Shown: piece after piece, positions 7,537 to 15,021 of the stretch | Layout of the letters: each line of letters starts with the position of its first letter | Numbering within the stretch: the stretch's first letter is position 1 | From: Candidatus Caccocola faecipullorum | GTDB lineage: Bacteria; Synergistota; Synergistia; Synergistales; Synergistaceae | Direction: 5' to 3' | Length of the DNA: 16,812 nucleotides | Assembly (NCBI GenBank): GCA_018716365.1 | Contig: DVKA01000281.1 | Location: forward strand, 1 to 16,812 | The notes under the pieces: generated by a model | Seen by the model: the letters and a program-made list of their open reading frames with translations, nothing else | Databases searched by the model: none | What the model was told of the DNA's origin: nothing | Translations under genes and position numbers: made by a program

Positions 7537-9237
7537 ATGACTTACCGCTCTAAGGAGCTCGGGCTTTTTTCTGGAAAGGGCACTTCGTCGCGGAGGGCCA
7601 TCTACAAGGGCTGCGGCTATGACGACGACGATCTCAGCCGCCCGCTCATAGGAATCGTAAACACGGCGAACGACGCGGGCCTCGGCCACGCGCACCTCGA
7701 CCGCCTCGCAAAGCGCGTGCGCGCGGGGATACTGCAGGCGGGCGGCACGCCGTTCGAGTTCGGCACGATAGCGACCTGCGGGGCCGTGCCGATAGGAATG
7801 CCGCACTTCCGCTTCGAGCTGGTCATACGCGACGTTATAGCCAGCTCCGTCGAGATAATGACGGGTGTGCAGCTCTTGGACGGCCTCGTGCTGCTCGCCT
7901 CGTGCGACAGCATAATCCCGGGCGTGCTTATCGGCGCGATACGCGCGGACGTGCCCGCGATAATAATCACCGGCGGCTCGCAGGAGGTCTGCAAGGTCGA
8001 GGGGCGCAACTCCGTCATGAGCGAGCTGGACCAGCTCGTATTCGGCGCGGATTACGCGAGCGAGGAGGCGCGCGAGAAAATACGCTGGCTTGAAGACCAC
8101 GTATGTCCCGGCCCCGGGGCCTGCTCGCTGATGGGGACGGCGAACACGATGCAGATACTGATGGAAGGGCTGGGCATGGCTCTGCCCGGTTCGTCGACAG
8201 TACCCGCCGTCTACGCGGAGAAGGAGCGCTTCGCGACGCAGACGGGGCGGCGCATCGTCGAGCTCGTCAAGCAGAATATAAAGCTGCGCGACATTTTGAC
8301 GCGCGAGGCGCTCCTGAACGGCGTCATCCTCACGCTGGCGATTGCGGGCTCGACGAACGCCGTGCTGCATCTTCTGAGCTTCGCGCGCGAGGTCGGCGTC
8401 GAGCTGACGCTCGACGACTTCGACCGCCTCTCCGAGGCCGTTCCGGTAATCAGCCGCGTCATCCCGACAGGCAAGGCGAGCGTCGTAGACCTCTACCACG
8501 CAGGCGGAGTCCCCGCCGTCATCGGCGAAATGAAGGACTTCCTCTATAAGGACTGCCTCACAGTATCGGGCCATACAATCGGAGAAATCGCGGCGGCCGG
8601 CAAATCTCTCGACCACGAGGTGCTCACGACCGTCGACGAGCCCGTTTTCAAAAACGGCGGAATCGTCGTAATCCGCGGCAACCTTTCGCCGAACGGCGCA
8701 ATCTGCCGCACGACGACGATTTCGGAGAAGTCGCGCAAGTTCGAGGGGCCGGCGCGCGTCTTCCACTCCGACGAAGAGGCGCACGCCGCCGTCGTCTCAG
8801 GGAAGATTAAGAAGGGCGACGTCGTCGTCATACGCTACGAGGGGCCGCGCGGCGCGCCCGGAATGCGCGAGATGATGATGACGACAGACGCGCTCGTCGG
8901 CCTCGGTATGGGGCAGGATGTCTTCGTGCTCACCGACGGACGCTTCTCGGGCTTCACTGAGGGGGCGGCGATAGGCCACATCTCGCCGGAAGCCGCGGTC
9001 GGCGGCGTAATCGCGGTCGTCGAGGACGGCGACACGATAAAGATAGACATCGACGCTCGCTCCGCAAATCTCTGCGTGCCGGACGAAGTCATAAAAGAAA
9101 GGCTCGCGAAGTGGCAGCCTCCGCTCAAGAGGTCGCGCGGCATACTCGGCATCTACGCGAAGACGGCGCTGCAGGCGCACGAGGGCGGCATGATAGACGA
9201 CGAAGTGACCGACGTGCGGCAGGTTTTGGGAAAGTAG
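7537..9237 (+). CDS. Divergent IlvD/Edd family dehydratase
   Basis: This is a 566-residue protein of the IlvD/Edd family (dihydroxy-acid and sugar-acid dehydratases), full length and co-linear. Retained features: cysteines C123 (ASCDS) and C196 (GPGAC) of the Fe-S site, the YEGPRG motif with E435, the catalytic-serine motif GRFSG (S471), and HISPEAA. Altered features: the usual DG of 'SDGIxMGHxGM' is replaced (C81-G82-A83, then [12 protein letters not shown]), and the usual CDK is CDS, so the lysine that is carbamylated and binds magnesium in characterised members is serine 125. The first Fe-S cysteine of the [2Fe-2S] enzymes is also absent (LGHAHL), as in the E. coli IlvD type. An ordinary role in branched-chain amino acid synthesis is therefore unlikely; a specialised dehydratase working with the adjacent racemase-family enzyme is more plausible. 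A strong GAGGAGGGAG site precedes the ATG. Confidence 0.85.
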   Translation: MTYRSKELGLFSGKGTSSRRAIYKGCGYDDDDLSRPLIGIVNTANDAGLGHAHLDRLAKRVRAGILQAGGTPFEFGTIATCGAVPIGMPHFRFELVIRDVIASSVEIMTGVQLLDGLVLLASCDSIIPGVLIGAIRADVPAIIITGGSQEVCKVEGRNSVMSELDQLVFGADYASEEAREKIRWLEDHVCPGPGACSLMGTANTMQILMEGLGMALPGSSTVPAVYAEKERFATQTGRRIVELVKQNIKLRDILTREALLNGVILTLAIAGSTNAVLHLLSFAREVGVELTLDDFDRLSEAVPVISRVIPTGKASVVDLYHAGGVPAVIGEMKDFLYKDCLTVSGHTIGEIAAAGKSLDHEVLTTVDEPVFKNGGIVVIRGNLSPNGAICRTTTISEKSRKFEGPARVFHSDEEAHAAVVSGKIKKGDVVVIRYEGPRGAPGMREMMMTTDALVGLGMGQDVFVLTDGRFSGFTEGAAIGHISPEAAVGGVIAVVEDGDTIKIDIDARSANLCVPDEVIKERLAKWQPPLKRSRGILGIYAKTALQAHEGGMIDDEVTDVRQVLGK

Positions 9238-9267
9238 CTGAAATTCCGGAAAGCCGTAAAAAAGATT

Positions 9268-9292
9268 AAGCCCCCGCGCCGCGGGGGCTTTT
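9268..9292. terminator. Shared intrinsic terminator between convergent operons
   Basis: The arms AAGCCCCCGC (9268-9277) and GCGGGGGCTT (9281-9290) form a 10-bp GC-rich stem followed by TTTT on the plus strand. On the minus strand the stem is followed by TTAATCTTTTTT. It lies between the dehydratase stop (9237) and the cysteine desulfurase stop (9296). Confidence 0.85.
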
Positions 9293-9295
9293 GTC

Positions 9296-10462
9296 TCACT
9301 TCGAAGCCAAGGCTCTTATCGATTCAATCGTGTAATCGATCTCGTCCTCGGTCGTGTAGTAGCCGGGCGAGAGCCTCAGCGCTCCTTCCGGGAAGGTTCC
9401 GAGCGTCCTGTGCGCGAGCGGCGCGCAGTGCAGGCCGGGCCGTCCCTCGATACCGTACGTCATGCTGAGATCGTTTGCAAACTCGCCGTTGTCCTTGCCG
9501 TCGACGTTGAAGGCGTAGACCGGAAGGCGCGGAGATTCGCCGCGCGCCGAGCCGAGCAGCCGTAGCCCCTTGATGGAGAGCAACCCCTCTTCGAGCCGCG
9601 CGCCGAGCTTTTCCTCACGTTCGCGTATCGTCTCTATGCCCGTCCTCTCTATCCAGTCGAGCGCCGCGTCCAGCCCAGCGAAGCCGGGAAGGTTCGACGT
9701 GCCGGCTTCAAACTTGTCCGGCATAACGTCCGGCTGCGTCTCCTCGTGCGAGAGGCTGCCAGTTCCGCCTTCCATAAGAGGGCTGCACTGTTCCGCGAAC
9801 TCTGGCTTCCAGACGATGCCGCCAGTTCCCTGCGGTCCGAAGAGCCCCTTGTGGCCCGTGAAGCAGAGCGCCGCGAGGCCGAGCTCCGAGGCGTTTAACG
9901 GAAGTATGCCGCCGGTCTGCGCGCAGTCGACGACGAGCGGAATGCCGCGCTTCGCGCAGATTTCCGCAATTTCCTCGACAGGCTGGACGGAGCCGCATAC
10001 GTTGCTGCAGTGCGACACGACGGCGAGGTCGGTGCGCTCAAGCGCAGCTTCGGAAAATTTCTTCGGGTCGACGTAGCCGCGCAGGCTCGCCTGTATCACC
10101 TCGACTGCGACGCCGCTCTTCTGCGCTTCGCGCAGCGGGCGGATGACGGAGTTGTGCTCCATCGACGTCGTGACGACGCGCATTCCGCTTTTGACGAAGC
10201 CCTTTATCACGATGTTGAGCGAGTGCGTGACGTTTGAGGTGAGCGTCACGTATTTCGGATTCGCCTTGGCGTAGCCGCCGAAAAGTTTCGCGGCCTTCGT
10301 GCGCGCGGTGAAGAGTATGTCGAGGCTCTTTATGTCGCGCTCAGAAGCCGAGCCGCGCGACGCGTTCGCGCCGTCCCGCGTCATGAAGGCGTAGACGGCG
10401 TCGGGAACTTCCTGCGGCTTGGGCCACGTCGTGGCCGCGTTGTTCATGTAGACCTTGCGCAT
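9296..10462 (-). CDS. Cysteine desulfurase family protein, EF2568 type
   Basis: This is a 388-residue PLP enzyme of aminotransferase class V. Visible landmarks: NNAATT near the N-terminus, EHN with H103 stacking on PLP, VDCAQTGG with D179, the PLP lysine in FTGHKG (K205), and the substrate-thiol cysteine in RPGLHCAP (C346). It would remove sulfur (or selenium) from cysteine or selenocysteine as an enzyme-bound persulfide. Length and motifs fit the EF2568 group, which elsewhere lies beside yedF in clusters linked to selenium-dependent molybdenum hydroxylases. Here it is 7 nt downstream of yedF, so the same partnership is likely, with YedF as possible acceptor. The ribosome binding site is weak (AGG 6 nt upstream, within the yedF stop region), so coupling to yedF translation is likely. 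No selD or hydroxylase genes are in the window, so selenium versus sulfur remains open. Confidence 0.9.
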   Translation of the reverse strand: MRKVYMNNAATTWPKPQEVPDAVYAFMTRDGANASRGSASERDIKSLDILFTARTKAAKLFGGYAKANPKYVTLTSNVTHSLNIVIKGFVKSGMRVVTTSMEHNSVIRPLREAQKSGVAVEVIQASLRGYVDPKKFSEAALERTDLAVVSHCSNVCGSVQPVEEIAEICAKRGIPLVVDCAQTGGILPLNASELGLAALCFTGHKGLFGPQGTGGIVWKPEFAEQCSPLMEGGTGSLSHEETQPDVMPDKFEAGTSNLPGFAGLDAALDWIERTGIETIREREEKLGARLEEGLLSIKGLRLLGSARGESPRLPVYAFNVDGKDNGEFANDLSMTYGIEGRPGLHCAPLAHRTLGTFPEGALRLSPGYYTTEDEIDYTIESIRALASK

Positions 10463-10469
10463 AGCCGGC

Positions 10470-11051
10470 CTAGCCGTGGACGATCGTTTTGTCGGCGCTC
10501 ATGAGCGAGCCGGCAATCTCAAACATATTCGAGATTACGCCGACTTTAATCTTGTCCGTGATTCCGAAGTGGTTCGTGCAGGTTCCGCAGACGAGTATCT
10601 TCGTGCCGCGCGCCTCGATTTCCCTGAGCGTGTCGAAAGTCGACGACTCGGGCAGCGCGAGCTTGACTCCGGCGTTCATCAGAGCGACTGTCGCGGGCGG
10701 CTCGTCGGCCTTCGCTATCGTGCCGAGATAGGCCTTGATGAGGACTTCGCCGAGGCCGTCCGATTCCGCGCCGAGCGTGTCGGAGGCGAAGAGTATCGCG
10801 GTCGTCTTCTTATCCGCGGACTTTTGCGCGGCTTCGCCGGTCTTTCTGCCCGTGATGAAGAAAGACTTTCCGTCCGGCGCGTCCTCGCGCTTCGCCTCGT
10901 AGCCGGCGCTTTCGAGGAAGCGCGTCACGTTGCCGACGGCGACTTCGTTGTCAACCTGCACGCGAAGCTCTTCCGTTCCCTTGTCCGTCTCGGCCTTCGT
11001 CAGAAGGACCGGCTTCGGACATTCGAGTTTTCTGGCGTCGATTTCCACCAT
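10470..11051 (-). CDS. yedF: YedF-type sulfur/selenium relay protein (TusA + DsrE-like domains)
   Basis: This is a 193-residue two-domain protein. Residues 1-72 form a TusA/SirA-like domain with the CPxP motif (C11-P-K-P), the persulfide-carrying cysteine of the family. Residues about 83-193 form a DsrE/F-like domain containing VCGTC (C155, C158). This arrangement and length match the YedF proteins linked to selenium metabolism, found beside an EF2568-type cysteine desulfurase exactly as here. It probably receives sulfur or selenium from the desulfurase and passes it on. The ATG follows the upstream stop by only 3 nt, with AGGAA almost touching the start, so translation is likely coupled to the sensor gene; a GTG one codon later is an alternative start. 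It is the middle gene of the three-gene minus-strand operon. Confidence 0.9.
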   Translation of the reverse strand: MVEIDARKLECPKPVLLTKAETDKGTEELRVQVDNEVAVGNVTRFLESAGYEAKREDAPDGKSFFITGRKTGEAAQKSADKKTTAILFASDTLGAESDGLGEVLIKAYLGTIAKADEPPATVALMNAGVKLALPESSTFDTLREIEARGTKILVCGTCTNHFGITDKIKVGVISNMFEIAGSLMSADKTIVHG

Positions 11052-11054
11052 TTC

Positions 11055-12716
11055 CTACAGACTCTCCTTTTTGAGGTACTCTATGAATTTCTCGACAAGC
11101 TGGGGATCGAGACGAGTCCCAGCCATAGAGCGAAGCCTTTCCGCGACCTCCAGCGTGTCGGGGATGCGGCGTCCGGGCCACGGGCGCGTCATCTCGTTCC
11201 ACGCGTCGACGACGGCGTAGATTCTCGCCTGATACGGTATCGCGGTCGCGGAGATGCCTTGCGGGAAGCCCGAGCCGTCCCAGTTCTCGTTCCACGAGTA
11301 CGGGATGCCGGCGGCGGGGCGCAGGAGTTCTATCGATTCCATGTAGTCTTTGGACTTGACTGGATAGCGGTCATACTCGCGGCGCTCCGTCGGCGAGAGC
11401 GGAGAGGTCTTCGTGCGTATGGAGAACGGCAGCGAAAGCATTCCTATGCGGCTGAAGAGCGAGCCGAGGTAGACGTAGAGAAGTTCTTCGTCGAGCACGC
11501 CGAGCTCCTTGGCGAAGTCGCGCGCCGTCCTGGCCGCGCGCGGTATCGCGGAGCGGAATTTCGGGTCGCCCGGAGTGAAAGACGAAGCTATTTCTTCGAG
11601 CGTCTTCGTGCAGAGGTCGTTGCCGGCGTTTGCGAAGCGCCGGTAGACTTCTATCGTTATGTCGTCGATGCGCTCCTTCTCGCCCTCCTTGAACGAGAAG
11701 AATGCCATGAAGTCGTTCAGCGTGCGCTGTATGCTCGCTATCTCGTCCTTCTTCCTGCGGTCTATCGTGATGCGGCGTATCTCGCGCGACTCGTCGCGGA
11801 TTCCCGCGATTTCCTGCTGAAGTCGCTTGAGCCTCCACGTGAGCTGCTCGCTGAGGTAGAGCCCGGAGAGCAGCACTATCGCAACCGCGGCGATCGCGAG
11901 GAAGAGGAAGAGACGCTGGAGCTGGCGGTCGGCCTCGGTGATGTCGACCTTCGGCATTATGCCCGTTATCCAGAAGGCCGGGCCGCCGCGGAAGTCCTTG
12001 ACGAGGACCTTGCCCGCTATGTAGGTGTCCTTGCGCCCGCCCTCGATGACGATGCCGGGCATATCTTCCTTGATTTCGGATTCTTTGACGGGTTCTATGG
12101 CGAAGGAGAAGTTTATGCCGTGCGTCAGGCGCTGCACCATCTTAGGCGAAAGCGCCATCGTCGCGATGAGGTAGCCCGCGTCCTCGCCGCTCATGTCCGA
12201 GCGCCTGATGTGCATCGCGGAGAAGATTATCGGCCTGTCGCCGTTCTTCATGACGATTCCGCAGAAGCCGTCCTCGGGCAGATTTTTGAATATCCGCTCG
12301 CTCTCCTCGGTGCTGAATATCGCGTTGAATTCGCTCTGCGGCGTCGAGGCGTCGTCGGGCGCGCTGAAGTCGCGGAAGAGTACGACGCCGAGGTCCTTGT
12401 CGAGGTAGATCATGGAGGAGATGCCTATCTCTGTGAGCACGTCCCTGTTGAGGTAGGCTTTGGGGTACTCGGGGTACTTGCCGTTCATGAAGTCCCACGT
12501 ATTGTCGGAGTAGGCCCAGTTGCCCGCGATGGCGGTGAGCATACGCTCCTCGCCCTTGACGCTCATGACGGTGCGCGAAAGCTCGCGCGTCAATCGTTCG
12601 CGGTCGGCCTCGCCGGCCGAGGTGATGAGGAAATTCGTGAACAGCACGTCGAGCAGAAGAAGCGCCGAGAGCATGACGAAGCCCAAGAAGATTTGTATTT
12701 TCGCTTTAATAGACAT
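11055..12716 (-). CDS. CHASE4 membrane sensor with HAMP and degenerate HD-GYP domain
   Basis: This is a 553-residue signalling protein. Order: membrane helix (about 7-32), extracytoplasmic CHASE4-type sensor (about 58-250, with NWAYSDNTWDF and a following Asp/Glu-rich strand set), second helix (about 268-288), HAMP-like linker (290-342) and a C-terminal HD-GYP-type domain (about 387-553). The HD-GYP metal site is broken: the HD of 'LHDIGK' is S422-R423 (FSRIGM), the histidine of 'HP' is Y451, and HHE of 'HHExWDGSGYP' is W475-N476-E; WDGSGFPQG and a VDAWNEMTRP stretch remain. It therefore probably cannot cleave cyclic-di-GMP and may bind it or signal by contact. The ATG at 12716 is chosen because GGAGGAG lies about 7 nt upstream; an in-frame codon at 12770 lies upstream of that site. 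It is the first gene of the operon with yedF and the desulfurase. Confidence 0.85.
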   Translation of the reverse strand: MSIKAKIQIFLGFVMLSALLLLDVLFTNFLITSAGEADRERLTRELSRTVMSVKGEERMLTAIAGNWAYSDNTWDFMNGKYPEYPKAYLNRDVLTEIGISSMIYLDKDLGVVLFRDFSAPDDASTPQSEFNAIFSTEESERIFKNLPEDGFCGIVMKNGDRPIIFSAMHIRRSDMSGEDAGYLIATMALSPKMVQRLTHGINFSFAIEPVKESEIKEDMPGIVIEGGRKDTYIAGKVLVKDFRGGPAFWITGIMPKVDITEADRQLQRLFLFLAIAAVAIVLLSGLYLSEQLTWRLKRLQQEIAGIRDESREIRRITIDRRKKDEIASIQRTLNDFMAFFSFKEGEKERIDDITIEVYRRFANAGNDLCTKTLEEIASSFTPGDPKFRSAIPRAARTARDFAKELGVLDEELLYVYLGSLFSRIGMLSLPFSIRTKTSPLSPTERREYDRYPVKSKDYMESIELLRPAAGIPYSWNENWDGSGFPQGISATAIPYQARIYAVVDAWNEMTRPWPGRRIPDTLEVAERLRSMAGTRLDPQLVEKFIEYLKKESL

Positions 12717-12771
12717 CTGAACTCCTCCGAAGCGGACCAAAATATAGTTTTTGAATATACGTCCCGTCACT

Positions 12772-12780
12772 ATTGTAGCA
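12772..12780 (-). promoter_or_regulatory. Extended -10 promoter of the sensor-yedF-desulfurase operon
   Basis: On the minus strand TGCTACAAT reads from 12780 to 12772, an extended -10 with one mismatch in the hexamer. A weak -35 (TTAATT) lies 16 bp upstream. The leader to the ATG at 12716 would be about 49 nt. Confidence 0.5.
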
Positions 12781-12804
12781 GAATTTTACAAAAAATTAAG
12801 ATGT

Positions 12805-12826
12805 GGGGAGCGATAACTGCATCCCC
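12805..12826. repeat. Inverted repeat between divergent promoters
   Basis: GGGGA (12805-12809) and TCCCC (12822-12826) flank 12 bases. The repeat sits between the two divergent -10 elements (12772-12780 minus, 12841-12846 plus) and overlaps the -35 region of the plus-strand promoter. It could be an operator controlling one or both operons, but the arms are only 5 bp long. Confidence 0.35.
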
Positions 12827-12840
12827 CTGCCGAAAGAATG

Positions 12841-12846
12841 TATAAT
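12841..12846 (+). promoter_or_regulatory. -10 element of the ThiF-M19-HicB-YjiH operon
   Basis: A perfect TATAAT is preceded by TG without the usual spacer base. The -35 region (around 12817-12823, CTGCATC) is weak, which fits a promoter that needs an activator or is regulated. The leader to the GTG at 12917 would be about 64 nt. Confidence 0.5.
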
Positions 12847-12854
12847 GGAAAGAG

Positions 12855-12887
12855 AAAGAGGCAAAAAGCGCCTTTTTACGCTTTTTT
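12855..12887 (+). promoter_or_regulatory. Alternative leader hairpins, possible attenuator
   Basis: Two overlapping hairpins can form in the leader. One pairs AAAGAGGC (12855-12862) with GCCTTTTT-type bases at 12870-12877. The other pairs AAAAAGCG (12863-12870) with CGCTTTTT (12879-12886), followed by a T-rich run. They share bases and cannot coexist, and the second resembles an intrinsic terminator. The arrangement, between a TATAAT and the ribosome binding site (GGAGGT at 12905-12910), resembles a short attenuator. No leader peptide or known riboswitch is recognisable, and stem stability is modest. Confidence 0.35.
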
Positions 12888-12916
12888 ATTTTTTATCCGA
12901 AGTCGGAGGTGTTACG

Positions 12917-13750
12917 GTGGCTTTTGAGGATGTCGTCGAATTTATGCGCGGGGCGTCCGCCGTGAAGAACGGTCTTCGCGTCGTGCCGTTCGCGGCCTGC
13001 CGCGAAGCCGCGCGGCGCTGCGGAATGTCCGCGCGCGAGGCGGAAGCCGCGGCGCTGCGCGCGGGGCTCTGTCCGTCGCGGTACGAGCGCAGCGTCGGTA
13101 CGGTCGGCCTCGAGGGGCAGGCGCGGCTGCTCGAGTCGTGCGCCGCAGTCGCCGGCTGCGGCGGGCTCGGCGGGTGGATAATCGAGATTCTCGCGCGCGC
13201 CGGGGTCGGAAAGCTCATCCTCGCGGACGGCGACACGTTCGGCGAGAACAACCTGAACCGTCAGCTTTACGCGGCGGAGGAGAACCTCGGCGAGCCGAAG
13301 GCGGAAGCCGCGGCGCGCCGCGTGAGGGCCGTGAACTCGGCGGTCGAGGTGAAAGCGCTGAATTTCTTCCTGGACGAAGAAAACTGCGAAGCCGCGCTCG
13401 ACGGCGCGGACGTGGTGCTAGACGCGCTCGACGGCAACGGCGCGCGCTCCGTCGTCTTCCGCGCCTGCGAAAAGCTCGGCGTTCCGTTCGTCCACGGAGC
13501 GATAGGCGGGCTTTACGGCGAGACCGCTGTGCTGCGCGCGGGCGACGTTCCGCCGTGGGAGCTTTTCGGCGCGGGCGACAAGGGCGAAGAGGTCGAACGC
13601 GGCAATCCGTCCTTCACCCCGCCCTTCATAGCTTCGGCGCAGGCCGCCGAAGCCGTCAGGATTTTGACGCGCGGCGAGGAGACGCAGAGAAAAACTCTTT
13701 TCTGGTTCGACATATCCCGCCTAACGGTTCGGAGGCTGAATTTGAAATGA
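12917..13750 (+). CDS. E1-like (HesA/MoeB/ThiF family) adenylyltransferase
   Basis: This is a 277-residue protein with an N-terminal extension of about 78 residues and then an E1-type nucleotide-binding fold. Adenylation motifs are intact: GCGGLG (80-85), LADGD (102-106), NNLNRQ with R115, PKAEAA with K128, and VLDALDG (167-173). Enzymes of this family activate the C-terminus of a ubiquitin-like sulfur carrier (MoaD, ThiS) or a peptide with ATP. The paired zinc cysteines of MoeB and the usual catalytic cysteine region are missing (VPPWELFG and ERGNPSFTPPF occupy those places). No sulfur-carrier gene is nearby. The start is GTG 12917, 6 nt after a full GGAGGT; upstream in-frame ATGs lie in the promoter. 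Its stop overlaps the dipeptidase start (ATGA). The substrate is unknown; a molybdopterin or thiamin role is possible but not supported by neighbours. Confidence 0.85.
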   Translation: MAFEDVVEFMRGASAVKNGLRVVPFAACREAARRCGMSAREAEAAALRAGLCPSRYERSVGTVGLEGQARLLESCAAVAGCGGLGGWIIEILARAGVGKLILADGDTFGENNLNRQLYAAEENLGEPKAEAAARRVRAVNSAVEVKALNFFLDEENCEAALDGADVVLDALDGNGARSVVFRACEKLGVPFVHGAIGGLYGETAVLRAGDVPPWELFGAGDKGEEVERGNPSFTPPFIASAQAAEAVRILTRGEETQRKTLFWFDISRLTVRRLNLK

Positions 13751-14745
13751 TTGAAATAGCAAAGCCTGAGATAATTTTGGACGCCCATACCGACATGCTG
13801 CTCGATGTGCCTGCGCTGCGGCGGCGCGGAAAATCCGCGGTGCTTGAGGAGCGCTTCCTTCCGCAGCTGCGCGCCGCCGGCGTGAACGCCGCGGTCTGCT
13901 CGCTCTTTATACTCGACGAGTACGTGCCGGAGCTCGCGCTGCGCAACGCGCTCGACCAGATAGCCGCGCTCGGCGAGGACCTGGCCGAGTCGCCGTCGTT
14001 CCGCCTGTGCAGGAGCGCGGGCGAATGCTACGCCGCCGCGGCCGACGGCAAGGTCGCGCTTTTTCTGTCGCTCGAGGGCGCGGAGCCTATCGGGCGCGAC
14101 ATCCTGCTGCTCGATATTTTTTACTCGCTCGGCGTGAGGCTGCTCGGCCTCGCGTGGTCGCGGCGCAACTACGCCTGCGACGGCGTCTCCTTCGAGGCCG
14201 CGCCGCCGTATGCGCGCGAGGGCGGGCTGACGGATTTCGGACGCGAGCTGGTGCGCCGCGCGCGGCGCATGGGGATTGTGATCGACGTGAGCCATCTGAA
14301 CGACGCTGGCTTTTACGAGGTCTCGCAGATGTCAGACTGCCCGTTCATCGCGTCGCACTCGGACTGTCGCGCGCTGACGCCCTCGCCGCGCAACCTGACC
14401 GACGAGCAGCTCCGCGCGCTCGCGGCGGCGGGCGGCGTCACCGGCATGAACGCCTACGGCCCCTTCTGCGAGACAGCGGAGCACGGGCGGACGGCGGAGA
14501 CGCTGCTCGCGCATCTCGACCATGTCGTGCGGAATTTCGGATACGAGCACGCGGGGATAGGCTTCGACCTCTGCGACTGTCTTGAGTCGCTGCGCGAGCA
14601 TGACGGAACGGCGAACGACATCTTCCGCGACCACGCGGATGCGGCGCGCTTCGTCGAGGCCGTCCGCGCGCGCTATCCCCGCGGGCAGGCCTCCGCGATA
14701 CTCGGCGGCAATTTCATGCGCGTCTTTGAAAATTTGATGAGGTGA
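13747..14745 (+). CDS. Membrane dipeptidase family protein (peptidase M19)
   Basis: This is a 332-residue zinc dipeptidase of family M19 (renal dipeptidase type). Metal ligands are in place: H14 and D16 (DAHTD), E110 (SLEGAEPIG), H183 (IDVSH) and H204 (IASHSD). D274 (IGFDLCD) supplies the usual acidic residue, and PRNLTDEQLRAL and the C-terminal GGNFMRVF are family signatures. It hydrolyses dipeptides, including some with a D-residue on the C-terminal side. No signal peptide is visible, so it probably acts in the cytoplasm. The ATG overlaps the stop of the E1-like gene (ATGA), with GGAGG 11 nt upstream, so the two are translationally coupled. In a peptide-fermenting bacterium it may serve nutrition; the coupling to an adenylating enzyme leaves a more specific substrate possible. 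Confidence 0.93.
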   Translation: MIEIAKPEIILDAHTDMLLDVPALRRRGKSAVLEERFLPQLRAAGVNAAVCSLFILDEYVPELALRNALDQIAALGEDLAESPSFRLCRSAGECYAAAADGKVALFLSLEGAEPIGRDILLLDIFYSLGVRLLGLAWSRRNYACDGVSFEAAPPYAREGGLTDFGRELVRRARRMGIVIDVSHLNDAGFYEVSQMSDCPFIASHSDCRALTPSPRNLTDEQLRALAAAGGVTGMNAYGPFCETAEHGRTAETLLAHLDHVVRNFGYEHAGIGFDLCDCLESLREHDGTANDIFRDHADAARFVEAVRARYPRGQASAILGGNFMRVFENLMR

Positions 14746-14751
14746 TACTCT

Positions 14752-15021
14752 GTGGAAAAGTTCGTCTATCCGCTCGTCGTCTACGAGGATTTTGAGAAAG
14801 GGGAGAAAATCTGGCGCGGCAACTTCCCCGGACTTCACGGCTGCTGGCTTGAGTCCCCGTCGAAAGACGAGGTGCTGCGTCTAGCGCCGTCGGTGCTTTG
14901 GGAATACGCCTCCGCCTGTTTTGAAACGGGGTGGACGCCGCCCGCGGCTCCCGACGCGCGCGAGCTCGAGGAGGCGGGCGTCGGAGAGGTCTTCGTCGTG
15001 ACGGCGGAAAAGCTTTCATGA
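14752..15021 (+). CDS. HicB-like small protein without a HicA partner
   Basis: This is an 89-residue protein whose first 65 residues match the HicB antitoxin fold: YPLVVYEDFEKG, then WRGNFPGLHGCWLESPSKDEVLRLAPSVLWEYASACFETGWTPP in place of 'fPDLPGCxTxGDTxEEAxxxAxEAL...G..iPxP'. There is no C-terminal DNA-binding domain, only a short tail (GEVFVVTAEKLS), and no HicA-like gene on either side. It may be an adapted HicB fold with a role in this operon instead of an antitoxin. It starts with GTG, 9 nt after GAGG (14739-14742), 6 nt after the dipeptidase stop. Its stop overlaps the next start (ATGA). Confidence 0.8.
   Translation: MEKFVYPLVVYEDFEKGEKIWRGNFPGLHGCWLESPSKDEVLRLAPSVLWEYASACFETGWTPPAAPDARELEEAGVGEVFVVTAEKLS

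Noticed and set aside
7429..8784. A long minus-strand open frame opposite the dehydratase gene.
   Set aside because: The same composition bias applies; the plus-strand frame has full family motifs throughout.
7537..9237. Annotation as ilvD of branched-chain amino acid synthesis.
   Set aside because: Metal-site residues are changed, no other ilv genes are nearby, and it is co-transcribed with a proline-racemase-family gene.
10455..12845. A 796-codon open frame on the plus strand across the minus-strand sensor/yedF operon.
   Set aside because: It is antisense to three genes with clear domains and motifs. Its product is rich in Arg, Glu, Val and His with no recognisable domain, as expected from codon bias in GC-rich DNA.
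12803..12916. N-terminal extension of the E1-like gene upstream of GTG 12917.
   Set aside because: It would span the -10 element and leader hairpins, and a full GGAGGT is placed 6 nt before the GTG.
14752..15021. A HicAB toxin-antitoxin module.
   Set aside because: Only the HicB-like half is present and no HicA-like gene lies next to it.
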